DNA of 64,000 nucleotides from Paenibacillus sp. FSL R5-0766 (GTDB lineage Bacteria; Bacillota; Bacilli; Paenibacillales; Paenibacillaceae), in the NCBI RefSeq assembly GCF_037971845.1, contig NZ_CP150227.1, positions 4,402,001 to 4,466,000 on the forward strand, read 5' to 3'. Made by a program: the position numbers and the translations under genes. The notes below the pieces were generated by a model that worked only from the letters and a program-made list of their open reading frames with translations, was not told where the DNA came from and ran no database searches. This document shows, one piece after another, positions 1 through 7,691 of this stretch. The first letter of the stretch is position 1. Each line of letters opens with the position of its first letter.

Positions 1-31
1 GTATCAGCGTATTGTCAGTCCATAAATTCAT
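1..31 (-). CDS. Start of a truncated ORF leaving the left edge (possibly MqnA-like)
   Basis: An ATG at 31-29 on the minus strand follows a strong ribosome-binding sequence (GGAGGGGAAGG, about 40-52), and the frame stays open to the edge (MNLWTDNTLI). Only ten residues are visible, so the family cannot be recognised. The gene lies downstream of ubiX and a UbiA-like gene, where a menaquinone (futalosine-type) enzyme such as MqnA would fit; that is inference from context only. The same frame is also open upstream to a stop near 236, so a longer start is not excluded. The 300 bases between this start and ubiX show no other convincing gene. Confidence 0.35.
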   Translation of the reverse strand, partial: MNLWTDNTLI

Positions 32-333
32 GCTTACCTTCCCCTCCAGCAAGTCGGGCCTGCAGGCATTACGAAAAACCCGGCTTACCGTTCTTGCTTG
101 TGTTGTTCTATAAGGTAATCTAACGTGTTTTTCTTCTCCGAATGTCATAGCCGACACCCGAAAATTAAACTCTGCGACTTGTTCTGAAACAAAATACAGA
201 AGTTGCCGGAGCATGGGTCAAGACTGTGGTTCATGAAGACTCACCATCAGCACTCACCAATACCCCGGGATTCGGGGGACAAATAAACCGAGCAACACGT
301 TGGCAAAAAACAGCCTTGTATCGAACTCAGTCG

Positions 334-954
334 TTATCCCCGTTCATCCGGTTCTCCCCATCTTGTAAACAGTTGATGTGGGATGCGCAAGCTATCCAGC
401 ACTTTCCCCACCAAAAACAGAATCAACTCATCCATAGTCTGAGGTTTGTAATAAAAAGCAGGCATAGCCGGTATCATTCGTACACCAAGACGAGAAAGCT
501 TCAGCATGTTCTCCAGATGGATTGCATGAAGAGGTGTCTCACGTGGTACGAGGATCAATGTTCTTCCCTCTTTCATCATAACATCGGCTGCGCGAGACAT
601 CAGATTATCCGACGATCCCTGCGCGATGGACGAAAGAGTTCCCATCGAACATGGCATGATAATCATGCCGTCGGCCAGATAAGAACCACTTGCAATGGAG
701 GCTCCTATATCACTCACAGGATGATAGGTCAGAGAACCGGCACGGTTGCCGAATTTTTCTTCCAGCACCGCGTCCCGATTCGTCACATCCCAGTCCAATT
801 CTTCTTTCAGTACACGCCACCCTGCATTGGATATGACCAGATGAACGTTATATTCCAAATCAAGCAGTGTTTCAATTAATCGAACGCCATATATGCTGCC
901 ACTCGCTCCGGTAATTCCGACAACCAGTCGTTTATTGTCCGGCTGCTGCACCAT
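334..954 (-). CDS. ubiX: UbiX-family flavin prenyltransferase
   Basis: 206 residues, the usual length for UbiX/Pad1 flavin prenyltransferases, which join dimethylallyl phosphate to FMN to make the prenyl-FMN cofactor of UbiD-type decarboxylases. The N-terminal Rossmann-like motif GITGASGSIYG (about residues 13-23) and the later MPCSMGTLSSIA segment are family signatures. Its start codon directly follows the TAA stop of the UbiA-like gene, so the two are translationally linked. Beside prenyltransferase and menG genes it probably serves menaquinone synthesis, supplying cofactor to a UbiD-type decarboxylase encoded elsewhere. The partner is not in this window. Confidence 0.9.
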   Translation of the reverse strand: MVQQPDNKRLVVGITGASGSIYGVRLIETLLDLEYNVHLVISNAGWRVLKEELDWDVTNRDAVLEEKFGNRAGSLTYHPVSDIGASIASGSYLADGMIIMPCSMGTLSSIAQGSSDNLMSRAADVMMKEGRTLILVPRETPLHAIHLENMLKLSRLGVRMIPAMPAFYYKPQTMDELILFLVGKVLDSLRIPHQLFTRWGEPDERG

Positions 955-1821
955 TTATTTCACCGCCAGATCAATTAGAGTGAACGTAAATACAATTAAA
1001 CTAAGCAAACTGTTCATGGTAAAAAACGCCGTTTGAACACGGCTCATATCATTAGGCGATACAATATAGTGTTGGTAGAACAGAATTCCATACGTCACCA
1101 ACATGCCTGCACCATACCACCAGCTCAGATCTGTCATCAACAATAACGCAAGAAAACCAATTGCAGTAATCACATGGAAGAACTTGGCGATCTGCAAGGA
1201 TTTAACCAAGCCAAAACGGGAAGGTATGGAGTGAAGCCCCTCTCCCTGATCGAAATCCAGATCCTGACATGCATAGATAATATCAAAACCCGCTGTCCAG
1301 AACACAATCGTAACGTACAGCACAATCGCTGTCCAATCCATCGTTCCTGTTACAGCTACCCAGCCACCAAGTGGTGCCAAACCAATCGTCATTCCGAGAA
1401 CAACGTGGCATAACCATGTGAATCGTTTGGTGTACGAATACAGTACCAACATAAACACAGCAATAGGCAACAGCTGCATCGATAATACATTAAGATTGGA
1501 TGAGGCCCAGAATAACAATATAAATGAGATAATGACAAATATAACAACTTCCCCATTTTTCAACAGCCCTGCCGGGATGGCTCTCATCGCGGTACGCGGG
1601 TTTTTGCCATCAATCGCTTGGTCGATAATTCGGTTCAAACCAAAAGCCGCACTACGTGCACCGATCATCGCAAGCAATACCCACATGATCTGCATCCAGC
1701 TTGGGAAGGTATCATTCACTACCATGGAGCCGAGGATCGCCCCCATAAATGCAAAAGGTAAAGCAAAAAGCGTGTGTTCAATCTTGATCATTTCTAAAAA
1801 AATGCGAATTTTCCTAAACAT
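955..1821 (-). CDS. ubiA: UbiA-family polyprenyltransferase (MqnP-like)
   Basis: Integral-membrane aromatic prenyltransferase of about 288 residues. It attaches a polyprenyl chain to an aromatic acid in quinone biosynthesis. The first Asp-rich motif appears as NRIIDQAIDGKNPRT (about residues 65-80) and the second as DLDFDQGEGLHS (about 188-199); several hydrophobic helices follow. I chose the ATG at 1821 (MFRKIRIF) because AAGGAG lies about 8 bases upstream; an earlier in-frame start at 1842 lacks such a site. The gene overlaps the end of menG by 8 bases. In Paenibacillus-type genomes this UbiA/UbiX pair is usually annotated with the futalosine menaquinone route; that assignment is inferred. 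Confidence 0.88.
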   Translation of the reverse strand: MFRKIRIFLEMIKIEHTLFALPFAFMGAILGSMVVNDTFPSWMQIMWVLLAMIGARSAAFGLNRIIDQAIDGKNPRTAMRAIPAGLLKNGEVVIFVIISFILLFWASSNLNVLSMQLLPIAVFMLVLYSYTKRFTWLCHVVLGMTIGLAPLGGWVAVTGTMDWTAIVLYVTIVFWTAGFDIIYACQDLDFDQGEGLHSIPSRFGLVKSLQIAKFFHVITAIGFLALLLMTDLSWWYGAGMLVTYGILFYQHYIVSPNDMSRVQTAFFTMNSLLSLIVFTFTLIDLAVK

Positions 1822-2542
1822 GCTGATTCTCCTTGGTTCCAATATGCAGTGCCGCGATACCTCCGGTCAGAGGGTAGGCCTGCACTTGTTGTAATCCAGT
1901 TTCTGCAAAGATATCTGCCAGTTCCTGCCTTCCCGGAAAAATGGCCAGTGAGTCCGGTAGCCATTTGTACTGCTCAAAACTTTTAGCAAACACTTTCGCA
2001 AGATTCGGTAAAACCTTCTCAAAATAAAAATAATAAATGCCTTTGAACGGCTGCCATGTTGGCTTGGACAATTCCAGGCACACAACCATACCACCCGGTT
2101 TGACCACACGTTTCATTTCAGACAACACTTGTCTGAGATCAGGTACATTACGCAGCCCAAACCCGATCGTCACATAATCAAATGAATTGTCTTCAAAAGG
2201 AAGTGACATGGCATTTCCCTGTGTCAGGGTAATCTGCTTTTGACGTTGCACCGCATTGATCTTTGTCTGGCCGACCTCCAGCATGTTGCTACTGAAATCA
2301 AGTCCGTGCATGTGCCCCGTTTCACTTGCCTCTGCCATAGCAAGCGTCCAGTCACATGTGCCGCAGCACAAATCAAGACCGGTATCGCCTTTGGACATAT
2401 TCATCTTTTTCATGGTGAATTTACGCCAAGCCTTATGCCTGCGGAAACTTAGAATATCATTCATGACATCATATTTTCCGGCTATACTCTGAAAAACCGA
2501 ATGGACATATTCTTCTTTCGGTTTGGTCTCTCCGCTCCCCAT
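1814..2542 (-). CDS. menG: Demethylmenaquinone methyltransferase
   Basis: 242-residue class I SAM-dependent methyltransferase of the UbiE/MenG family, catalysing the last methylation that yields menaquinone. The SAM-binding motif I reads LDLCCGTCDW (about residues 56-65), and the family motif YVTIGFGLRNVPD lies near 124-136. The MNDILSFRRHKAWR segment near the N-terminus is typical of UbiE/MenG. It begins 15 bases after hepS with GGGGAG as ribosome-binding site and overlaps the UbiA-like gene. The hepS-menG order is the same as in the B. subtilis hepS-menG-hepT cluster, but here ubiA and ubiX follow instead of hepT. Confidence 0.93.
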   Translation of the reverse strand: MGSGETKPKEEYVHSVFQSIAGKYDVMNDILSFRRHKAWRKFTMKKMNMSKGDTGLDLCCGTCDWTLAMAEASETGHMHGLDFSSNMLEVGQTKINAVQRQKQITLTQGNAMSLPFEDNSFDYVTIGFGLRNVPDLRQVLSEMKRVVKPGGMVVCLELSKPTWQPFKGIYYFYFEKVLPNLAKVFAKSFEQYKWLPDSLAIFPGRQELADIFAETGLQQVQAYPLTGGIAALHIGTKENQHV

Positions 2543-2557
2543 TCGTCTGTCTCCCCC

Positions 2558-3421
2558 TCAATCTTCCCTTACTGCCGCATGTGAAGGCTGCAAATATGCC
2601 AGGTAAGGCTCTAGAATTGCATGTATCTCATGCAAGCCCATCCGCCCTTCCTCGTCTTGCAACAACAGTTGAATGCGGTGTGTACACTCGCGAAGCTTGT
2701 CCAGCAAAACCTCACCAACCCTATGCTTCAGCACCATAGCGTTCCATGCACGTGCATCCGGTTCAGACTGACGCAACACATTGCGTTCATCGTCATTACC
2801 ATGCTCGTATATGTGCCAGTATGCATAGCTATGAAGATATTGTTTTGCGTCATTCATCCGCTTCAGTTCTTCCACGATCGTTTCGCAGGAGCTGAATTCG
2901 GTCAACAGGCTGTTCCATAATGACTCTTCGTTATGTTGAATCATGCCTGTAAATGAAAGAAACAGCTGCATCCTCAGCTGTACCGTTTCACGCAAGTATT
3001 CATCAGCCGAAACGAGAAGCTTCTTCATCCGTTCATACAGCGTCATCTTGCGTGCGTTCACTCCGGATACAGCACCACTGAGTTTGCCAATCATTTCAAT
3101 TCTGCCCGCTTGGGCAAGCAATTGGTAAAAACGGCTACTCAAATAATCCCCGGCGAGTACATTCAACTGGCGTGAACGCATCTCCTGCTCTCTCCGCTCA
3201 CCGGAAATGGTATCGATTCGATCATGCGTATCCATGGCCAGCTGAACGAGCGAAGTTGCAAGAGCATATAACTCTTGATGCACCTTTTCGTCTGTGCGGC
3301 CCACAAATACCTGCAACAGACGTGCCCGGCTATCCGGAAATGATGGGATTTCCGTATGTTGTCGAATCATGTCGTAATCCGTATATTTCTTTGCTAGTTG
3401 GGGTACGCGATATGAATTCAT
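2558..3421 (-). CDS. hepS: Heptaprenyl diphosphate synthase component I
   Basis: Small subunit of the two-component heptaprenyl diphosphate synthase that makes the menaquinone side chain. It is all-helical and lacks the DDxxD motifs, as expected for component I. The N-terminus MNSYRVPQLAKKYTDYDMI and the LPxFPDSRARLLQVF-like segment match this family. I moved the start to the ATG at 3421, which has GGAGG about 8 bases upstream; an ORF start 28 codons earlier has no such support. The catalytic partner HepT is not in the window and would be expected further left. Length is about 287 residues. Confidence 0.8.
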   Translation of the reverse strand: MNSYRVPQLAKKYTDYDMIRQHTEIPSFPDSRARLLQVFVGRTDEKVHQELYALATSLVQLAMDTHDRIDTISGERREQEMRSRQLNVLAGDYLSSRFYQLLAQAGRIEMIGKLSGAVSGVNARKMTLYERMKKLLVSADEYLRETVQLRMQLFLSFTGMIQHNEESLWNSLLTEFSSCETIVEELKRMNDAKQYLHSYAYWHIYEHGNDDERNVLRQSEPDARAWNAMVLKHRVGEVLLDKLRECTHRIQLLLQDEEGRMGLHEIHAILEPYLAYLQPSHAAVRED

Positions 3422-3522
3422 TCTCAGCCTCCGAGCCTTAACATTGTTAAACCATTTCTGCACTACAATCTTATATATTATAGCATATGTTGAACGGGCA
3501 CGCACTGAATCCTGCTATTCTA

Positions 3523-4074
3523 TTACCCCTGACTTGTCATTTCGAATTGCTTCTTCCAGAGTTCGGTCTCCATCAAATGAAACCAGTCCTTCAATTCATC
3601 TGAAAAGGCCGCACTTTTCCAGTTCCGTAATGTTTCAATCGCATACAGAGGCCACTCTCCACGCCGAATATCAGCAGCAAGTAACAGATGTCGTTTATGC
3701 ATCCATTCATCTTCTGCCATCACACGCAGCAACACCTGATCCACGTTATCCAAGCTCCGAAAGCCCAGATCCGCCACAGCTGCCATGTTCTCATAGATTT
3801 CAGTGTAACTTGTACCCGTTCCTTTAACTTTGAGGTCCAGCGTCAAAATAGACTGTTTCCATTCCACTCTTGCAATGGGCGTTGATAGTTGCATGGAACT
3901 TAGCACATCAACCAGATTGTCATTCGTTAGCTGAACTGGATGATGTGATGCAGAGGCAGGCTGTACGTTGTCCCCGCCCCATGTACGCATATGTAAGGTT
4001 TGTATCGCAACAAGCAGAAAGACCGCCGCAACCGTTGCCAGCATTGAAGCAGTAACAATCATCCGCGGTTTCAT
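3523..4074 (-). CDS. Hypothetical membrane-anchored protein
   Basis: 183 residues with one hydrophobic N-terminal segment (about residues 8-28, TASMLATVAAVFLLVAIQ) that could be a signal anchor, followed by a soluble, acidic domain likely outside the membrane. No known motif is visible and I do not recognise the family. The start has GGGAGG 6 bases upstream. It sits between mtrB and hepS, where B. subtilis has no equivalent gene, and its own terminator-free spacing to hepS (about 100 bases) suggests a separate or read-through unit. Composition resembles its neighbours. Confidence 0.7.
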   Translation of the reverse strand: MKPRMIVTASMLATVAAVFLLVAIQTLHMRTWGGDNVQPASASHHPVQLTNDNLVDVLSSMQLSTPIARVEWKQSILTLDLKVKGTGTSYTEIYENMAAVADLGFRSLDNVDQVLLRVMAEDEWMHKRHLLLAADIRRGEWPLYAIETLRNWKSAAFSDELKDWFHLMETELWKKQFEMTSQG

Positions 4075-4141
4075 ATACGCCTCCCTGCCTTTACCTGTTA
4101 GTGTAGTCTGTCCGGTAAAGGCTCATACCTCATTGTACAAT

Positions 4142-4164
4142 GAAAAAAAGCAGGCTATGCCTGC
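4142..4164 (-). terminator. Intrinsic terminator after mtrB
   Basis: Perfect 6-bp stem GCAGGC/GCCTGC with a 3-base loop, followed on the minus strand by seven T residues. It lies about 30 bases after the mtrB stop codon. Confidence 0.8.
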
Positions 4165-4195
4165 AATCTTCATTTGAATATATTCAATCTGTACA

Positions 4196-4417
4196 TTACT
4201 CCGATTCAATCTGTCCATGCTTGGTAATCAGCGTGGCTTTGCCCCGGATTTTAATAGCTGAAGTATGGGTGGTAAATTGGGCAAACATCACTTCACCCTT
4301 GTCCAATTTCTCGGTGTGGTGAAAACGTGTATCCTGACCTCGGGTTAATCCGATCACCTGGACACCATTTTCCTCTGCCTTAATTACAATATAATCATTG
4401 CCGGTTGGATGATCCAT
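4196..4417 (-). CDS. mtrB: trp RNA-binding attenuation protein (TRAP)
   Basis: 73-residue protein matching TRAP, which forms an 11-subunit ring, binds tryptophan, and then wraps (G/U)AG repeats in trp leader RNA to terminate or block expression. Recognisable segments are [20 protein letters not shown] near the N-terminus and the RNA-contact region with [19 protein letters not shown] and TKHG. I chose the ATG at 4417 because GAAAGAAGGGG lies upstream and the length fits the family. It follows hbs as in B. subtilis, but folE (mtrA), which separates the two there, is missing here. Confidence 0.92.
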   Translation of the reverse strand: MDHPTGNDYIVIKAEENGVQVIGLTRGQDTRFHHTEKLDKGEVMFAQFTTHTSAIKIRGKATLITKHGQIESE

Positions 4418-4526
4418 CACGCATGTCCCCTTCTTTCGTTCGATAGCGTTAATGATGATAAAGATTGTTTCATTTGTCAACCTGTGCCTTATACGAATGA
4501 ACCGCAAAAATCATCGTTAAAGGGCA

Positions 4527-4560
4527 AAAGAAAAGGCCGTGAACAAGTCACGGTCTTTTT
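4527..4560 (-). terminator. Intrinsic terminator after hbs
   Basis: 12-bp near-perfect stem (AAAAGACCGTGA with TCACGGCCTTTT on the minus strand) with a short loop and T-rich tail. It lies 27 bases after hbs and before mtrB, so mtrB is probably transcribed by read-through or its own promoter. Confidence 0.8.
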
Positions 4561-4586
4561 GTCGACATATGGAATATGTAGAAATC

Positions 4587-4859
4587 TTATTTAATTCCGT
4601 CTTTGAGCGCTTTACCTGGTTTGAATGCAGGAATTTTGCTCGCAGGAATTTCGATTTCTTCACCTGTTTGCGGGTTGCGTCCTTTACGTGCAGAGCGCTC
4701 GCGAACTTCGAAGTTCCCAAAACCAACCAATTGTACTTTATCTCCGCTTTGAAGAGCCTCAGAGATTGCTTCGAATACGGCATCAACCGCTTTCGTTACA
4801 TCTTTCTTGGACAATTCAGTTGCTTCAGATACGTGTGTAATCAAGTCTGATTTGTTCAT
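4587..4859 (-). CDS. hbs: HU-family nucleoid protein HBsu
   Basis: 90 residues, the standard length of HU. This DNA-bending histone-like protein is normally abundant and essential in Bacillales. The sequence [20 protein letters not shown], the [18 protein letters not shown] arm and the final GKALKD are diagnostic. The start at 4859 has a near-ideal AGGAGGTGAAAAACAA leader. A longer in-frame ORF reaching 5030 is not credible because it lacks a ribosome-binding site and homology. A sigma-A-type promoter lies about 50 bases upstream. Confidence 0.96.
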   Translation of the reverse strand: MNKSDLITHVSEATELSKKDVTKAVDAVFEAISEALQSGDKVQLVGFGNFEVRERSARKGRNPQTGEEIEIPASKIPAFKPGKALKDGIK

Positions 4860-4910
4860 TTGTTTTTCACCTCCTGTATCAATGTCCTGAATGTTATACT
4901 GTGTTTCCGT

Positions 4911-4939
4911 TTTATAGCGAAATATACGTTCATACGCAA
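4911..4939 (-). promoter_or_regulatory. Probable sigma-A promoter of hbs
   Basis: TTGCGT at 4939-4934 and TATAAA at 4916-4911 separated by 17 bases on the minus strand, about 50 bases before the hbs start codon. Confidence 0.65.
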
Positions 4940-5011
4940 AAAATCTACGTACATCTTGAGCGCTGAACACAAATCTCCGCCTGCGGTCAACAGTCATTTT
5001 CGGCAGAATGT

Positions 5012-5038
5012 CGTCTGAAACCACGGGCATTTCAGACG
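5012..5038. repeat. Perfect 9-bp inverted repeat downstream of the sugar permease gene
   Basis: CGTCTGAAA at 5012-5020 and TTTCAGACG at 5030-5038 form a 9-bp stem with a 9-base loop. There is no T run on either side, so it is not a standard intrinsic terminator. It lies about 40 bases after the permease stop codon and upstream of the hbs promoter. It may be an mRNA 3' end stabiliser or a protein site. Confidence 0.5.
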
Positions 5039-5076
5039 CCGAACAAATTTCATACTAATACAGACAGCCCACAATT

Positions 5077-6063
5077 TCAAGTCCGGTTGCGGTTTAAGAC
5101 GTAAAATGTAACCGCCAGGGCAAGCACGAGAACCCCACCTTTTACAATATCATGTGTGAAATACTGTACGTTCATCATCGTTAAACCATTCACAAGTACA
5201 CCAATCAGAACCGAACCAATGAAGGTTCCGATGACATTGGGTTTACCCGCACCAAACACAGAGAAACCGACAAATACTGCAGCTACGGATTCCATTAACA
5301 ACGGTGATCCCGCATCAATTTGCCCAGATCCTACTTTGGAAGCATAGATAATACCCCCGATTGCTGCAAACACTCCAGCGGCTACATAGGCGAGTGTACG
5401 CACCTTTTTCACCTTGATTCCAGACAACCGTGCAGCTTCCTCATTACCACCTGTAATGTACATCTGGCGACCATATTTCGTATACGTCAAAAAGATATGC
5501 ACACCTATTACCGCAATAAGTAGCATGATAACCGATATCGGCATACCAAGCCATTTACCCTGCCCTATTAGCAGGAATGTCGGGTCCATCTCTCCCGCAG
5601 CTTTGCTTCCATCAGGGAACTGCATGTGATTATAAATGGTGTATCCCTGTGCATACGTTTTGTGAATACCTCCGATGATGTACATCGTGGCGAGGGTTGC
5701 GAGCAAATCCGGAATACGCAATTTTACGATCAGCAAAGCGTTCAGTAAACCAATTACAGCCCCGATAATCAATGGCACGATAATGACGATTGCCAGTGGT
5801 TGTTGATACCAAATCATTAACGAAGCCGTAACGACGGTAGTTAATGAGACAGTCGCCCCTACGGAGAGATCAAATCCATCAACAATGAGAGATAACGTAA
5901 CACCGATTGCTACAAACGTAACGATAGAGATCGAGCCCAAAATATCGGTCAAGTTACTGTACGTAAAGAAATAAGGCAATTTAATGCCGAAAAATGCGAT
6001 AACACCTATGATGACAATAATCGCCCCGTAACGGAACGCAAAATCCAGTGATTTATCCTTCAT
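5077..6063 (-). CDS. Sugar ABC transporter permease (RbsC-like)
   Basis: 328-residue membrane permease of the RbsC/AraH (BPD_transp_2) family, with about 8-10 hydrophobic segments. The GVTLSLIVDGFDLSVGATV segment (about residues 55-73) and the GGNEEAARLSGIKV cytoplasmic loop (about 205-218) are typical of simple-sugar permeases; the loop contacts the ATPase. Its ATG overlaps the ATPase stop codon by four bases (ATGA), so translation is coupled. With the ATPase and the lipoprotein upstream it forms a complete importer. The substrate cannot be read from sequence; ribose, galactose or another simple sugar is plausible. Confidence 0.9.
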   Translation of the reverse strand: MKDKSLDFAFRYGAIIVIIGVIAFFGIKLPYFFTYSNLTDILGSISIVTFVAIGVTLSLIVDGFDLSVGATVSLTTVVTASLMIWYQQPLAIVIIVPLIIGAVIGLLNALLIVKLRIPDLLATLATMYIIGGIHKTYAQGYTIYNHMQFPDGSKAAGEMDPTFLLIGQGKWLGMPISVIMLLIAVIGVHIFLTYTKYGRQMYITGGNEEAARLSGIKVKKVRTLAYVAAGVFAAIGGIIYASKVGSGQIDAGSPLLMESVAAVFVGFSVFGAGKPNVIGTFIGSVLIGVLVNGLTMMNVQYFTHDIVKGGVLVLALAVTFYVLNRNRT

Positions 6064-7577
6064 GATTGCACCTCTTGTCCACCGCTTGCATAGTATAGCA
6101 GCTGTTCTTGGTTAGTCTCGCCTCGTTTGAACTCTTTTACGATAACACCCTCGCACATGACAGCGATTCGGTCACCAATTCCCATGCCTTCATCCAGTTC
6201 ACAGGTGAAATAGATGACACCCTTGCCCGCCAAAGCCAGTTCATTGATGATGCGGAAAATGTCACTTTTTGCCCCAATATCTACGCCTTTGGTTGGCTCA
6301 TCAAATATAAATACATCCGCATCCGCATTAAGCCATTTACCAATCGCTACCTTTTGCTGATTACCACCGCTTAGATATTTCACTTCCTGTTTCACGGACG
6401 ATGTTTTAATTCCAAGTTGTTTCACCAATGACTCTGCATTCAGACGTTCCCGCTTGCGGCTTACGAAACCTAATGTACTAAGACGGCTTAGCAAAGGTAG
6501 ACTTAAATTCCGTTCCACGTTCTCCTGAATCAGGATTCCTTGTTTACGTCGCTCCTCGGGTACAGAAACAATCCCCAGAGCCGCCGCATCCGCAGGCTGA
6601 GACAGACGGAGATTACGGTTGTTAAGCCGGATCTCGCCTCCCTCCAGCCGATCTGCACCAATCAGCAAACGAGAGCTTTCCGTTTTACCCGCGCCTACCA
6701 GACCCACCACAGCGAGGACTTCACCTCGGCTTACAGAGAGGTTAACACCTTTAACCTTCACTCCACGACGAAGCCCACGCGCCTCCAACAGCATTTCCCC
6801 CACGGGCGCTTCTGTCTTTGGAAATTCTTCTTCGAATGGTTTGCCCAGCATCTGTGTAACCAAATCGTTGATCGTCAGACCCTTTGCTTCACCGGTAAAT
6901 ACATGTTGCCCATCTCTCATAACCGTAACGCGATCACAGTGACCTGTCACTTCCGCAAGACGATGGGTAATGAAAATGCAGGCTACGCCCCGTTCCTTCA
7001 GCAGATGTACAATCCGGAAAAATGCATCCGTTTCTTCCTGGCTCAGCGGTGCAGTCGGTTCATCAAAAATGATGACTTTGGCATCCTGAATCAAAATCCG
7101 TGCCAGCAAAATCATCTGTTTTTCTGCAAGTGTCAGATCGGCCACTTTCTGGTGAACAGATATGTCCGCCCCTAATTGCTTCAACGCCTCAACCGCACGC
7201 TGTTGCAGTTTTCGTGGACTTTTCCACCAACCCCCGGCAGATGAAGCCAACTGATCCAACATAATGTTCTCCGCAGCCGTCAGCTGTGGCACCAGTGCTG
7301 CATCCACTTCCTGATAGACACAGTGAATCCCACTTGCCTTTGCGTCTCCTGGAGAACTTAAATGTAGCGCTTGTCCACTCAACTGAATCGTACCCTGATC
7401 CAATGGATAGGCACCGGACAAAATTTTCATTAACGTGCTCTTACCGGCACCATTGGCACCCAACAGCGCATGAATCTCCCCACCTTTTACAGAGAAATTC
7501 ACATCCTTCAGTGCAGGAATACCTGAAAACTGCTTGTGGATATGTTCCATTTGAAGCAGAATCGGTGCAGTGCTCAT
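6060..7577 (-). CDS. Sugar ABC transporter ATP-binding protein (RbsA-like, duplicated)
   Basis: About 505 residues with two fused nucleotide-binding domains, as in RbsA/MglA/AraG. Domain 1 has Walker A GANGAGKST (about residues 39-47) and Walker B IIFDEPTAPLS. Domain 2 has a degenerate Walker A, GLVGAGKTE, but an intact signature LSGGNQQK and Walker B FIFDEPTKGVD. The domain-1 signature is degenerate (LTLAEKQ), a usual feature of this family. I start at the ATG at 7577, 8 bases after GGAGG; an upstream TTG overlaps the ribosome-binding site. It is separated from the binding-protein gene by a strong terminator, so it is probably expressed at a lower level. Confidence 0.92.
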   Translation of the reverse strand: MSTAPILLQMEHIHKQFSGIPALKDVNFSVKGGEIHALLGANGAGKSTLMKILSGAYPLDQGTIQLSGQALHLSSPGDAKASGIHCVYQEVDAALVPQLTAAENIMLDQLASSAGGWWKSPRKLQQRAVEALKQLGADISVHQKVADLTLAEKQMILLARILIQDAKVIIFDEPTAPLSQEETDAFFRIVHLLKERGVACIFITHRLAEVTGHCDRVTVMRDGQHVFTGEAKGLTINDLVTQMLGKPFEEEFPKTEAPVGEMLLEARGLRRGVKVKGVNLSVSRGEVLAVVGLVGAGKTESSRLLIGADRLEGGEIRLNNRNLRLSQPADAAALGIVSVPEERRKQGILIQENVERNLSLPLLSRLSTLGFVSRKRERLNAESLVKQLGIKTSSVKQEVKYLSGGNQQKVAIGKWLNADADVFIFDEPTKGVDIGAKSDIFRIINELALAGKGVIYFTCELDEGMGIGDRIAVMCEGVIVKEFKRGETNQEQLLYYASGGQEVQS

Positions 7578-7654
7578 GATGTTAACCTCCAATCGTTCCC
7601 TTCCGGGAGCATCCCTTTTTTCATCCAGACCACATATATCTTCATTTATGTTTG

Positions 7655-7678
7655 AAAAAGCGCGCCTTGCGGCGCGCT
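7655..7678 (-). terminator. Strong terminator inside the sugar ABC operon
   Basis: On the minus strand GCGCGCC-GCAA-GGCGCGC is followed by a T-rich tail. It sits 14 bases after the binding-protein gene and about 80 bases before the ATPase gene. Such partial terminators are known to raise binding-protein levels relative to the membrane components. Confidence 0.85.
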
Positions 7679-7691
7679 TCCCTTACGCTGC

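Noticed and set aside
31-333. Additional gene between ubiX and the left-edge ORF
   Set aside because: Frames are short or interrupted and none has a ribosome-binding site near a start codon except the ATG at 31.
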